Positions 36,837 to 45,526 of a stretch of DNA of 64,000 bases are shown in pieces. Made by a program: the position numbers and the translations under genes. The notes under the pieces are model-generated. The model was not told where the DNA came from. It worked only from the letters and a program-made list of their open reading frames with translations, and made no database searches. The DNA comes from Paraburkholderia bryophila. GTDB taxonomy: Bacteria; Pseudomonadota; Gammaproteobacteria; Burkholderiales; Burkholderiaceae. Within the stretch, counting starts at the first letter, position 1. Every line of letters starts with the position of its first letter. The stretch covers positions 60,857-124,856 of the forward strand of contig NZ_QLTK01000023.1 in NCBI RefSeq assembly GCF_003269035.1. The letters run 5' to 3'.

Positions 36837-37871
36837 TTATGGCTTGATCAACACCGTCCCGAAATACTCCCCTCGTATCACTCGCTCCAACGCGAACGGC
36901 GCATGGTCGAGTCCGTCGATGATCTCGTGCGGGAAACGGATGCTGCCCGCCTCCAGCCATTGTGCGAATTGCTGGATCCAGTCTGCGTAGGCTTCGGGAT
37001 GGTCGTCGGCGCTGTAGCCTCGCAGCGTGATGCGCTTCACCAATAGCTGCACTGAATCGAGTTCGACCGGTGCGGTTCTGCCCGCGCCATGGCTTGCCAG
37101 TTGCCCCGACAACGTACCGACGATCACCACGCGCGCACCTTCACGCGCCGCTGCAATCGCCGCTTGCAGTTGTTCGCCGCCGACATTGTCGAGAAACACG
37201 TCGATACCTTCCGGCGCGGCGGCGGCAAGTTGCTCGACGATTGGCGTACCGCCACGGCACACCGCAGCGTCGTAACCCAGCTCGGACACCAGCCGTGCAG
37301 CCTTCTCATTGGAACTGGTGCTGCCGATCACGCGCCCCGCTCCGAGCAAACGCGCGATCTGCCCCGCCATCGATCCGTTCGCGCCCGCCGCGCTGGAAAT
37401 GAACACCGTGTCGCCCGGGTGGATCTCCACGCCGCGAGTCAGTGCGGCATACGCGGTCCAGCCATGCCCAAGATACGCGGCCGGGTCCGGCAATCCGCCG
37501 CCGATCCGCTGGCAATCCGCTACAGGAACCGCCGCATATTCGCGCCAGCCCTGAAAATGCAGCACCAGATCGCCTGGAGAAAAACCGCTGCCCGCAGGGG
37601 CCGAAACGATTTCGCCAAGCGCCTCGGCCGCCAGCGTGTCGCCCTCGCGCAAGGCCGGGAACGGCACACCTTTTACGTCCTGGGCGTCTTTGCTGATCAT
37701 CATGCGCAGTGACGCAGAGAGCAGAAAATAGCGGTTGCGAACCAGCACCTCGCGATCGGAGGGAGTTGGCAGCGGTGTCGAAACAATCTCGAAGTTCCCG
37801 GCGTGGGGCAAGCCTTCAGGTTGCGACTTCAAGCGAATTTCGCGGCTGGTGGCGGGGAGTGGCTGGATCAT
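36837..37871 (-). CDS. Zinc-free MDR-family NADP-dependent reductase (2-alkenal/15-oxoprostaglandin-reductase type)
   Basis: A protein of 344 residues from the ATG at 37871, preceded by AAGGAA. It has the N-terminal GroES-like half (REVLVRNRYFLLSASLRMMI) and a Rossmann half with DTVFISSAAGANGSMAGQIA and a later DVFLDNVGGEQLQAAI. These are the leukotriene-B4-dehydrogenase/curcumin-reductase signatures, enzymes that reduce the C=C bond of unsaturated carbonyls with NADPH. The TetR gene is divergent with a 92-base gap, so substrate induction is likely. Confidence 0.87.
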   Translation of the reverse strand: MIQPLPATSREIRLKSQPEGLPHAGNFEIVSTPLPTPSDREVLVRNRYFLLSASLRMMISKDAQDVKGVPFPALREGDTLAAEALGEIVSAPAGSGFSPGDLVLHFQGWREYAAVPVADCQRIGGGLPDPAAYLGHGWTAYAALTRGVEIHPGDTVFISSAAGANGSMAGQIARLLGAGRVIGSTSSNEKAARLVSELGYDAAVCRGGTPIVEQLAAAAPEGIDVFLDNVGGEQLQAAIAAAREGARVVIVGTLSGQLASHGAGRTAPVELDSVQLLVKRITLRGYSADDHPEAYADWIQQFAQWLEAGSIRFPHEIIDGLDHAPFALERVIRGEYFGTVLIKP

Positions 37872-37898
37872 TTGAAATTCCTTGTGAGGCCACACGCG

Positions 37899-37942
37899 CA
37901 CGTTATTGCCAAACGTGTCAAACAATGTGAGCATAGCGCTCA
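37899..37942. promoter_or_regulatory. Candidate TetR operator between reductase and regulator
   Basis: The 92-base divergent gap holds two short inverted repeats: CACGTT/AACGTG at 37899-37904 and 37912-37917, and TGAGC/GCTCA at 37928-37932 and 37938-37942. TetR proteins usually bind such symmetric sites in their divergent gap. Which of the two is used, if any, cannot be told by eye. Confidence 0.35.
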
Positions 37943-37963
37943 TATTCTCCCGGGAGCCCACAC

Positions 37964-38644
37964 TTGGCTACTCGCATTCCCACGCGTCCTTCGGCGATGC
38001 GCAAACAGCCGCGCCAGGCGCGTTCCCGCGCCACGGTCGAAGCGATTCTGATCGCCGGGGCTCAGGTTTTGGGCCGCCGTGGCTGGGACGGTTTCACGAC
38101 GAATGAGGTTGCCGAGGCCGCGGGTGTGAGCATCGGCTCGCTGTACCAGTACTTTCCGAACAAGCTGATCTTGTCCGAAGCGATCACGGCGCGTCACTTC
38201 GACGAAATTCTTGCGGTGCTACGTCCGATCGGTGACGAAGCCTTGTCTTTGACGCGGCGTGTGGAGCAATTGGTCGACGGCATGATCGGCGTTCATAGCA
38301 TCAACCCGGCGCTGCATCGGGTGCTGCTCGAGGAGGCGCCGCGCGTGCGTGGGCCGAAGTCGGTTCATGACCGGTTCGAGGCGGAGTATTTGCGCTGCTA
38401 TGCGGCGTTGATCGCGCAGCCGGATGAAGATGACGCGCGGAAATGCGAATCCGCCGACGCCGCGGCGCAAGTCGTTTCGGCGGCGGTGGCGGGTGTGATT
38501 CATGACTCAGCGCATCGGGGGACGATCGGCTTGCCGGTGCTTAAGCAGGAACTGGTGGATATGGTGGAGGCGTATCTGCTTAGGCGGCGTCGGCGGGGGC
38601 GTGCGGGGGTGGGTGGAGATCGGCGAGGTATCGTGAAGCGTTGA
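37964..38644 (+). CDS. TetR-family transcriptional regulator
   Basis: A protein of 226 residues. The first possible start is a TTG at 37964, seven bases after a GGGAG ribosome-binding site; an ATG at 37997 would remove 11 residues. The helix-turn-helix is in FTTNEVAEAAGVSIGSLYQYFPNKLIL, split here as VAEAAGVSIGSLYQYFPNK for the recognition part. The ligand domain is not recognisable. The C-terminus is Arg/Gly-rich. It is divergent from the MDR reductase and probably represses it and itself. Confidence 0.87.
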   Translation: MATRIPTRPSAMRKQPRQARSRATVEAILIAGAQVLGRRGWDGFTTNEVAEAAGVSIGSLYQYFPNKLILSEAITARHFDEILAVLRPIGDEALSLTRRVEQLVDGMIGVHSINPALHRVLLEEAPRVRGPKSVHDRFEAEYLRCYAALIAQPDEDDARKCESADAAAQVVSAAVAGVIHDSAHRGTIGLPVLKQELVDMVEAYLLRRRRRGRAGVGGDRRGIVKR

Positions 38645-39163
38645 CCTTGCGCGTTGGAAATGATCTTCCGCATTGCTCGGAGAAAACATGCTCGCTATCG
38701 CCGAGTTAGACTTTCCCCTGCCCCGTCCGTTTATTCTTTCTGACGATCGCGCTGCGTGCTCGCTAGAAACAATCAGGTTAACAATCGACGATTTCCCGTT
38801 CCGCAACCCTCCAGCCAAATAGCGGCAATAGATCGATTTATGCCTATCGCGTAGACACAACTCCACGATAAACAGTCAGTTGACGTTGCTTAATGGTTCG
38901 TCGAGAATCGGAACCGCTGATTGACGGCACTTCGACAATTTTCACCGTTGGTTTTAGAGCGTTTCCGGCCTCTCCGGAAAGAGTCTTCCGCATTTCAAAC
39001 CTTTCTTTTCCAGTCTGCTTTATTGCAGCAGAACAATCATAAAAACGGTCACGGACGAACTTCGCCTGCGCCTTTAAATGTCTTTGTAGGGCTAATGTAA
39101 CGCGCGTCCCGAATACGTCCCAGGTTTATCTCTCCAATTCCAACAAAAATAGCGAGGCAATGC
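38645..39163. other. 519-base gap between the TetR and CPBP genes
   Basis: No convincing gene. A short ATG frame at 38688-38822 could encode 44 residues (start MLAIAELDFPLPRP) after CGGAGAAAAC, but it resembles nothing I know. From about 38860 to 39100 the sequence is clearly more AT-rich than the window average, which fits a promoter region for the downstream CPBP/ABC pair. No hairpin with a T-run was seen. Confidence 0.4.
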
Positions 39164-40138
39164 ATGAGCGATTCCAAGCACTACGGCACGGCATCGAGCG
39201 GTCCTGATCGCAGCGGCGAACCTGTCCACCAACGAACCCACCGGCTGCGTCGTTTCTTCGGCGGCAAATTCAAGCGGATCTGGATCGGCAAAGACGGTCT
39301 GCGCTCAGGCTGGGCCGCCCTGCTCTTCATCATGATTGTGAGCGGTCTGGTTGCGGGCGTGGCGTTTATCGCACATCTGCTGCATCACCTTCCGCCCAGA
39401 TCCACGGAGATGGTCCCGACGCGCATGCTCATCGGTGAATTCGTCATGATCTTTGCGGGACTCGTCGCCACCAAAATAATGAGCCTGATCGACAAACGTT
39501 CATGGCTCGACTACGGACTGCGCGCGCGGCATCGCGTTGCCCATCTTGCGCAAGGACTCTTCTTTGGTGTAGTGGCCATGTCGCTCGTGATGGCCGCGCT
39601 GCGCTATTTTCACGCGGTGACCATTGAGTCGTCTGGCATGCAATTGGGAGCGCTGCTCCAATCGGCCATAGTCTGGGCGGCGTTGTTCCTGCTCGTTGCG
39701 TTTAACGAGGAACTGTGTTTCCGGGGCTATGTGTTCTTCCGTTTGCTGCGCGGCGTGGGGCCAGTCGTCGCTACTCTCGTAACAGCCGCCATTTTTTCCC
39801 TCGCGCATATGGGCAATCCGGGGGAAACGGTATTCGGCATTGCGTCCGTCGCCGCCGCTGGACTCGTGTTCTGTCTCGCGGTTTGGCGCACGGGTTCGCT
39901 GTGGTGGATCATCGGCTTTCACGCCGCGTGGGACTGGAGTCAATCGTTCGTGTTCGGTGTGGCCGATAGCGGTGCGATGGCGAGCGGTCATTGGCTGACG
40001 AGTCACTCAACCGGACCCGTTTGGTTGAGCGGCGGCGCGGTAGGCCCGGAGGGCAGCGTACTGATGTTGCCGATGATGGCCGTACTCGCGTTCGTGATCG
40101 TTCGGACGTTGCCGAAAGACAGCGGACGGCGGGCGTGA
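39164..40138 (+). CDS. CPBP-family intramembrane protease (Abi domain)
   Basis: A protein of 324 residues with about eight membrane helices after a basic N-terminal tail. The CPBP motifs are present: NEELCFRGYVFFRLLR (the EExxxR-type motif 1), IFSLAHMGNP (motif 2, FxxxH) and IIGFHAAWDWSQSFVFG (HxxxD-type motif 3). These are the putative glutamate/histidine active residues of Rce1-like proteases, which process prenylated or bacteriocin-like substrates and sometimes give self-immunity. A GAGG ribosome-binding site precedes the ATG. An ABC half-transporter follows on the same strand after 100 bases. Confidence 0.87.
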   Translation: MSDSKHYGTASSGPDRSGEPVHQRTHRLRRFFGGKFKRIWIGKDGLRSGWAALLFIMIVSGLVAGVAFIAHLLHHLPPRSTEMVPTRMLIGEFVMIFAGLVATKIMSLIDKRSWLDYGLRARHRVAHLAQGLFFGVVAMSLVMAALRYFHAVTIESSGMQLGALLQSAIVWAALFLLVAFNEELCFRGYVFFRLLRGVGPVVATLVTAAIFSLAHMGNPGETVFGIASVAAAGLVFCLAVWRTGSLWWIIGFHAAWDWSQSFVFGVADSGAMASGHWLTSHSTGPVWLSGGAVGPEGSVLMLPMMAVLAFVIVRTLPKDSGRRA

Positions 40139-40238
40139 ACACTAAACACCCTGCCTGCGCTCCGGTCATGAGCATTCGACGTCGCTGCGTAAAACCTCGC
40201 ATAATCGTGGCTTATCTATCGCAGAGAGAGGCGTGCAG

Positions 40239-41909
40239 ATGGTTAAAGAAACCAATTGGCATATCGTAGCGTCTCCTGTCGGCAGTATTCTCAGTAAGTT
40301 CTGGCAAATGTCCCGCGGCACCATAGCCCTCGTCGCGGCGGTCGTAGCAGGTTCGTCGCTAATCTCGGTCTCCGCGCCCTTTGTCTTTTCCCGCCTTGTC
40401 GACCGGCTTTCCAGTCAGCATCCGATCGAGACGACTTTCGCGGGATTCATGCTTTATGCCATCCTCGTCGGCGCTTCACTCACGCTGGGAAATACGGCGA
40501 GATTTCTTGCGCTGATGGCTGCCGAAAATCTGAACTTCATCTCGTCCACCAGTTTCTTCGAGCGTTTGTCGAAGAAGTCGCCGCGCTTCTTTATCGAACA
40601 TAATCCGGTAGAGGTTCAGGCCGCTCAGACGCAAGGCGCACAAGCCCTCAGCATGACGGTGAACCTGGTATTGAGCATCATTCTGCCGGGCGTCATTCAG
40701 CTCGTCTTGACACTGGCCGTTCTGGGCACCGCACTCGATACAAAAATTGCCGCGGTCGTGCTCCTCTACGGCGCGGTATTTACTTCTCTGACCTACTTCA
40801 CCAACGTTTGGACACGGCCGCACCTGAATCGCGCAATCAGTGTGGCTCAAGCCAACGCGAGCCTGATCGGCAATGCAATCACGTCGATGGAAACGCTGCG
40901 TTATTTCGGCAGTTCCGGGTGGATGAGCAAGCGCTTCAATCATGGCGCCACGGAAGTTCTGGAAAACTGGCGGAGCTTCTGCGTTAAACGCATCGCTTAT
41001 GCCGGCGTGTATGGCATGGCGCTTGCGCTCCAGTTCGTGATCGCCTTTACTCTTTTTCTGCCGCGCTACAAGGCTGGGCTGATAAGCGTCGGCGATATCG
41101 TGTTGTTCAATGTGCTGCTGCTCCAACTCAACCATCCGTTCGAGATGGTAGGAATCGCTATCGAGAACCTCATTCAGTCGTATGCACGGATACAACCGTT
41201 TGCCCGCATGTGGGCCGCCGCCGAAGAAATCGAACCCGCTGCGCCGCGCACAGAATGGCCAGCGAGCGACGGGAGGATCGAATTCCGGCGTGTCGGCTTC
41301 GCGTACGAAAACGGGCGGGGCGTGTCCAACGTGTCTTTTATCGCTGCGAGAGGCGCGGTGACATTCCTCACCGGTGAATCCGGTTCGGGCAAATCCACGG
41401 TCTTCAAACTGGCATTGAAAGCGATGGAGCCGTCCGCAGGCGAGATCCTGATCGACGGCTTCAATTTGCGCGAGATCGCCCGCAAAGACTGGTACAGCAT
41501 GGTCGGCGTCGTGCCGCAGGAAATCATGTTGCTCAACGACACGCTCACGGCGAATATCGTGCTCGGCCGGGAGGTCGACGAAACGCGTTTGCGCGAGGCC
41601 GCTGCGCGAGCGGCCATTCTCACGCGGATCGAAGATCTCCCCGATGGATTCGCCACAGTAATCGGCGAGCGCGGCCTGAAGCTGTCGGGCGGTGAACGTC
41701 AACGGGTTGCCATCGCCCGCGCGCTCTATGGCAAACCCAAGCTACTGTTTCTCGACGAAGCCAGTTCCGCGCTAGATGAACCCACGGAGACCGGCATCAT
41801 GGACCATATCCGCACGCTTGCCGACGAAGTCACCGTGCTGGCCATCACGCATCGCAAGAGCACGATCCATTCGACCGATCACGTCGTCGATCTGCAAAAT
41901 CATGTGTAG
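40239..41909 (+). CDS. ABC exporter half-transporter (membrane + ATPase domains)
   Basis: A protein of 556 residues from the ATG at 40239, placed eight bases after AGAGAGAG; a GTG at 40233 is possible. Six membrane helices occupy residues ~1-290. The ATPase has Walker A GESGSGKST, the Q-loop GVVPQEIMLLNDT, signature LSGGERQRVAIARAL and Walker B LLFLDEASSALDE, with switch His in AITHRKST. There is no N-terminal C39 peptidase domain. The plan is that of type I exporters for peptides, lipids or metal-thiol conjugates (MsbA/Atm1-like). The CPBP protease just upstream suggests a processed peptide as cargo, but no peptide gene is visible nearby. Confidence 0.88.
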   Translation: MVKETNWHIVASPVGSILSKFWQMSRGTIALVAAVVAGSSLISVSAPFVFSRLVDRLSSQHPIETTFAGFMLYAILVGASLTLGNTARFLALMAAENLNFISSTSFFERLSKKSPRFFIEHNPVEVQAAQTQGAQALSMTVNLVLSIILPGVIQLVLTLAVLGTALDTKIAAVVLLYGAVFTSLTYFTNVWTRPHLNRAISVAQANASLIGNAITSMETLRYFGSSGWMSKRFNHGATEVLENWRSFCVKRIAYAGVYGMALALQFVIAFTLFLPRYKAGLISVGDIVLFNVLLLQLNHPFEMVGIAIENLIQSYARIQPFARMWAAAEEIEPAAPRTEWPASDGRIEFRRVGFAYENGRGVSNVSFIAARGAVTFLTGESGSGKSTVFKLALKAMEPSAGEILIDGFNLREIARKDWYSMVGVVPQEIMLLNDTLTANIVLGREVDETRLREAAARAAILTRIEDLPDGFATVIGERGLKLSGGERQRVAIARALYGKPKLLFLDEASSALDEPTETGIMDHIRTLADEVTVLAITHRKSTIHSTDHVVDLQNHV

Positions 41910-41926
41910 AAGCGTGAAATCGCACC

Positions 41927-42319
41927 TCACCCAATCCGCTCGACCCACTCCGTGCGATCAAACGGCGGCTCGTAACTCTCCGGCCAGTACTCGACCACGC
42001 GGGAAATTTTGCCGCGCTCGACCGTGAAGAACGAAATAGCTCGGGCCTGCAGGACGCTATCGGTAATGGAGACATCCGACACCGCGTCCCTCTCATTGCC
42101 GACAATACGATTGATCGTGAAAACCCAGCGCCCTTGCGCGGGGTAAGCCGCATTGAACCGACAGAAATTGTCCGCGCCGCGAATGCGTTCATTCGATTGC
42201 GGCCACTCCAGCATAAAGTCATCGGCCAGAACCACCGCGACAGAATGGAAATCGTTGGTGGCCATGAGACGCCAAAACTTCTGAACCACGAGCACCGCGT
42301 TCTCGGTAGACTGGGTCAT
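41927..42319 (-). CDS. NTF2-like (SnoaL/limonene-epoxide-hydrolase fold) protein
   Basis: A protein of 130 residues from the ATG at 42319 (MTQSTENAVLVV). The cone-shaped fold is suggested by VQKFWRLMATNDFHSVAVVLADDFMLEW in pieces such as FWRLMATNDFHSVAVVLADD, followed by GADNFCRFNAAYP and a terminal VVEYWPESYEPP. The last segment is common in SnoaL-like polyketide cyclases and steroid-isomerase relatives. These bind a hydrophobic ligand; the reaction is unknown. Its start lies only 29 bases from the divergent VOC gene. Confidence 0.8.
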   Translation of the reverse strand: MTQSTENAVLVVQKFWRLMATNDFHSVAVVLADDFMLEWPQSNERIRGADNFCRFNAAYPAQGRWVFTINRIVGNERDAVSDVSITDSVLQARAISFFTVERGKISRVVEYWPESYEPPFDRTEWVERIG

Positions 42320-42348
42320 ATCTGATCTGCTTCTTGGGGAAAATGGAA

Positions 42349-42747
42349 ATGATTTCACACGTTTATATCGGTGTCACCGATTTCGATCGTGCCGTGCAGT
42401 TCTATTCGCCCGTGATGGAAGCATTGCGGCTCAAGATGAAGTTCTGCGACCGGGACAAGCCGTGGGCCGGCTGGATGGCGCCGGATACTCCCCGCCCACT
42501 CTTCCTGATCGGCAGGCCTTTCGACGGTCATCCGGCAAGCTGCGGAAACGGCCAGATGATCGCCCTGCTCGCACCGGACCGGCGCGCGGTCGATCTCGCC
42601 CACGCCCGTGCACTGGCGCATGGCGGCTCGTGCGAAGGCGCTCCAGGCCTGAGACCGCACTACCACGCCAACTACTACGGTGCGTACTTCAGAGACCCGG
42701 ACGGCAATAAGCTGTGTGTCTGCCATCACGATCCCGTCGACGAATAG
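42349..42747 (+). CDS. VOC-family (glyoxalase/bleomycin-resistance fold) protein
   Basis: A protein of 132 residues from the ATG at 42349 (MISHVYIGVTDF), eight bases after GGGGA; TTG and ATG codons at 42334 and 42343 are less well placed. HVYIGVTDFDRAVQFYSPVM carries the first metal-ligand His, and the C-terminal YYGAYFRDPDGNKLCVCHH carries the FxDPDGN turn. This is a single VOC module that would form dimers. The function, such as lyase or small-molecule binding, is not determined by sequence. Confidence 0.87.
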   Translation: MISHVYIGVTDFDRAVQFYSPVMEALRLKMKFCDRDKPWAGWMAPDTPRPLFLIGRPFDGHPASCGNGQMIALLAPDRRAVDLAHARALAHGGSCEGAPGLRPHYHANYYGAYFRDPDGNKLCVCHHDPVDE

Positions 42748-42933
42748 CGCGAAGCATCAAACTCGTCGAATCGAATCGACACGTTAAAACAAGTCGCAAT
42801 CCTTTCACATAACTCGTGCATAACTACGCCCAGCGTCGCCGCTATTCGTCCTTTCCGCGCCGCGCATTGCACACGCGTGCAACGCTCATAACACGCCATG
42901 CAATTTCTCTTTTAATTTTGAACGGGATTCCTC

Positions 42934-44493
42934 ATGACAAGAACACTCAGGCAGCCAATGCCCGCGCACCGCCGGACCTTCCTCAAGGGCGGCGCCGCAC
43001 TCGCTCTCACGCCGCTGGTGTCGGCGCTGTCCGCGTGCGGTGGCGGCGACGGCGGCTCACCCGGCGCATCCCAACTCTCCGCCAACGCGGCGGCGGCCAG
43101 TCGCAGCCTGACCGGACGCTCAATGACGATCAACCTCACCAACTGGATTCCCGACCTCGCGCTCGGCTACGGCAGCGCCGCAAGCCAAAGCGGTTCGGTA
43201 CCGCAGGCGTCGACGGCACAGATCGCCGTGGGACAAGCCACCACGGTCAGCGCATCGAACAGCCTGGGCGACTGCACCGGTTCGTTCAGCCTGACAGGCA
43301 GCGACGCGAGCTTCGCCGTGTCGTATGTTCATCCGTTCGGTTCATCGCCGACGACAGTCGCCGTTGCGCCTTCGGCGGGCTACGTATCCGGTGCGAATGC
43401 CGCGACCTTTCCGGGTCACGACTCGGTGGCGAACGTCAATCTGTATCGCGGCGTCGCGACGAGCAACGGCGCGTGGGTGGCGCCGCTCGCGCTGCTCGGC
43501 ACGCCGCCACGCAACAACGCGCAGGACTTCGCCAATAGCATGTTCGGCAACGGCATTCGCGGCGCTGCCGCAATCCAGTCCGCGTATCAAGACACGGGCG
43601 CGAGCGGCTATGTGCCGCCGGCGGATTTCACCGGCGGCCAGTTGGCGGGATTCGTCGCGCAATGGGTGCAGCGCTGGTTGAACGGCGCGTCCTATACCAC
43701 GCTGCCCAGCACCGACGCGCAGTTGATCGACTGCCTGAGCCGCTACGTGAATAGCGCCGCCAGCAACGGCCCGCTGACCATGTGGGTACCGCAGATCGCC
43801 TATCAGTCAGGCTCGAACCCGGCGGTGTTCAATCTCACAGGCTATCAGCCGTTCGCATTTACCGACGTATCGGGCAACTGGAATGCGGCAAGTCTGTCGG
43901 CGTTTCTGACACTGCTCGCGGCGGGTTCGCACTTCGTGGCAATCAGCGCGACGAACGACCTGCCAGCGGGCGTATCGATGCAGGCCTTCGACACCTACCT
44001 GGGGGCAAGCGGCCTCACCACCAGCGTCGATATCGGCAATTCGCATTACACGTCGCTGCTCAATACGACGGGCAAGTACTACCTGAGCGTCGGCAGCGAT
44101 TTCGCGCCGGAAAACTGCGGGCTGATTCTGTCGTTCCTGTATGGCCGCACCGTGAACAATCTGCTCGCGGGAAGCGGCACCTACAACACGTTCATTCAAC
44201 TGGAAGGCTGGCAGGCCGGTGGCTCGCGCCACAACGCGGACTACGACACCTACCAGCAAACGTTGTGGAACATCTCGACCTACGGCGCGTCCGCCTATAG
44301 CGAGAAACGCGCGACCTCGATCTTCCTCGCGCCGGCCGGCTGGACGCCGCAGGTGTATCAAACCACGCTGATGATGCCTTACGTCGGCGCGTACGCGAAC
44401 TCGAACGGCACACCGCAGAGCTGGTTGAATACGTCACTCGTGACGATTCCGGCCGGTGCCCCGGCGCTGCCCTCACGCTACGTGTCGAGTTGA
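42934..44493 (+). CDS. Tat-exported lipoprotein of unknown function
   Basis: A protein of 519 residues. The leader has a twin arginine (AHRRTFLKGGAALALTP) and a lipobox (LSAC) followed by GGGDGG, so it should be exported folded and lipid-anchored. The mature protein is rich in Ser, Thr, Ala and Asn and lacks any domain I recognise. A segment starting SMTINLTNWIPDLALGYGSA and GDCTGSFSLTGSDASF looks like beta-sandwich sequence, in the style of fungal-type aegerolysin or pore-forming folds, but this is a weak impression. The long C-terminal part, containing LEGWQAGGSRHNADYDTYQQ, is also unfamiliar. It converges on the PI-PLC-fold gene. Confidence 0.7.
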   Translation: MTRTLRQPMPAHRRTFLKGGAALALTPLVSALSACGGGDGGSPGASQLSANAAAASRSLTGRSMTINLTNWIPDLALGYGSAASQSGSVPQASTAQIAVGQATTVSASNSLGDCTGSFSLTGSDASFAVSYVHPFGSSPTTVAVAPSAGYVSGANAATFPGHDSVANVNLYRGVATSNGAWVAPLALLGTPPRNNAQDFANSMFGNGIRGAAAIQSAYQDTGASGYVPPADFTGGQLAGFVAQWVQRWLNGASYTTLPSTDAQLIDCLSRYVNSAASNGPLTMWVPQIAYQSGSNPAVFNLTGYQPFAFTDVSGNWNAASLSAFLTLLAAGSHFVAISATNDLPAGVSMQAFDTYLGASGLTTSVDIGNSHYTSLLNTTGKYYLSVGSDFAPENCGLILSFLYGRTVNNLLAGSGTYNTFIQLEGWQAGGSRHNADYDTYQQTLWNISTYGASAYSEKRATSIFLAPAGWTPQVYQTTLMMPYVGAYANSNGTPQSWLNTSLVTIPAGAPALPSRYVSS

Positions 44494-44528
44494 GGCAGGG
44501 TCACGCGTTGCCGATTGAACGGCTCTAA

Positions 44529-45461
44529 TCAAGCCTGCGATGGGCACCGGTTCACGTTTTGTGCCACCCACGCCCGAACCAGTGCCCATTGCGCGTACTC
44601 GCAGAAATCGATCATTAGCGCGCCGCGCGCGCTCGGGTAGTTTGCGAGGCAGTCGGCCATCATGTCATTGATGCCGCGCCGCCGGTCGTCGCCGCAGGCC
44701 ACTCTGCGCGGGTTTGCACCCATGCCGGTACCGCTGCAAAAGTTGACGATCCAGCGCTTGAGCGCACCGTGCTGCGCGATCGAAAGCAACGCTTCGATCG
44801 CGCGGTATTTGTACGCTATCGACGCCTCGACCGGCACGCGAAACTCGTCCTGAATAATGAACGCCGCACCCGGCGCATCGAGTTCGAACGTGGCGTTATC
44901 AGGCCAGTTCGACAGATCGATGCCCAGCGCGCAATTGCTCTCGAACCTCCGCCACAGCACGATCGAACCGCGCACATCGCCCAAACGCGGAATCGTGTCG
45001 CCCAGATACCAGCTCTGCTGCTGCGCATAGCGTTCGACGTACGACTCGAACGTCCGCGCGAAACTGCGCGTGCAATCCTGCGTGCCACATTCGTCCTTCA
45101 CCGACATCACGATGCATTCGCCGGGATGCTGCGATAGAAACTCAGCGCACGCGTCGATCACATCGTCGAACATCAGGCCGAGCGGAATGCGCGCGTGATT
45201 GATATGAAACACATCCCCTTCATGCCGGCACCGGATATCCAGCACGCGCACGCCGTGCGCCAATTGCTCCGCCAGCGTCGCGCCCTGCGTTTTCGCCAGC
45301 GAATCCTCAACGGTGTACGCACAACTATCGTGACTGCCCGGCAATGCCAACTGACTCAGCATGAGATCGTCGGCAAGGCTCGACATCCAGCAGGCCGGCG
45401 CCAATGCCGGCGCCGCGCCGGCATAGTCACCCTGCCCGGCTATATCGTGTTCGACGGTCAT
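44529..45461 (-). CDS. PI-PLC X-domain phosphodiesterase
   Basis: A protein of 310 residues from the ATG at 45461, preceded by AGAGGA. LALPGSHDSCAYTVED holds the first catalytic His, GVRVLDIRCRH the metal/acid region, and VFHINHARIPLGLMFDDVID the second catalytic His, as in bacterial phosphatidylinositol-specific phospholipase C. HPGECIVMSVKDE follows as in the family. No signal peptide is visible, which is unusual because bacterial PI-PLCs are mostly secreted. The start lies 65 bases from that of the divergent LacI gene, and the 3' end meets the Tat lipoprotein gene. Confidence 0.82.
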   Translation of the reverse strand: MTVEHDIAGQGDYAGAAPALAPACWMSSLADDLMLSQLALPGSHDSCAYTVEDSLAKTQGATLAEQLAHGVRVLDIRCRHEGDVFHINHARIPLGLMFDDVIDACAEFLSQHPGECIVMSVKDECGTQDCTRSFARTFESYVERYAQQQSWYLGDTIPRLGDVRGSIVLWRRFESNCALGIDLSNWPDNATFELDAPGAAFIIQDEFRVPVEASIAYKYRAIEALLSIAQHGALKRWIVNFCSGTGMGANPRRVACGDDRRRGINDMMADCLANYPSARGALMIDFCEYAQWALVRAWVAQNVNRCPSQA

Positions 45462-45526
45462 CTTCTTGTCCTCTTGATCGGGCAAGCTGCGTTAAGCTAG
45501 CTTCGCATCCCTTCATTCATTCACAC

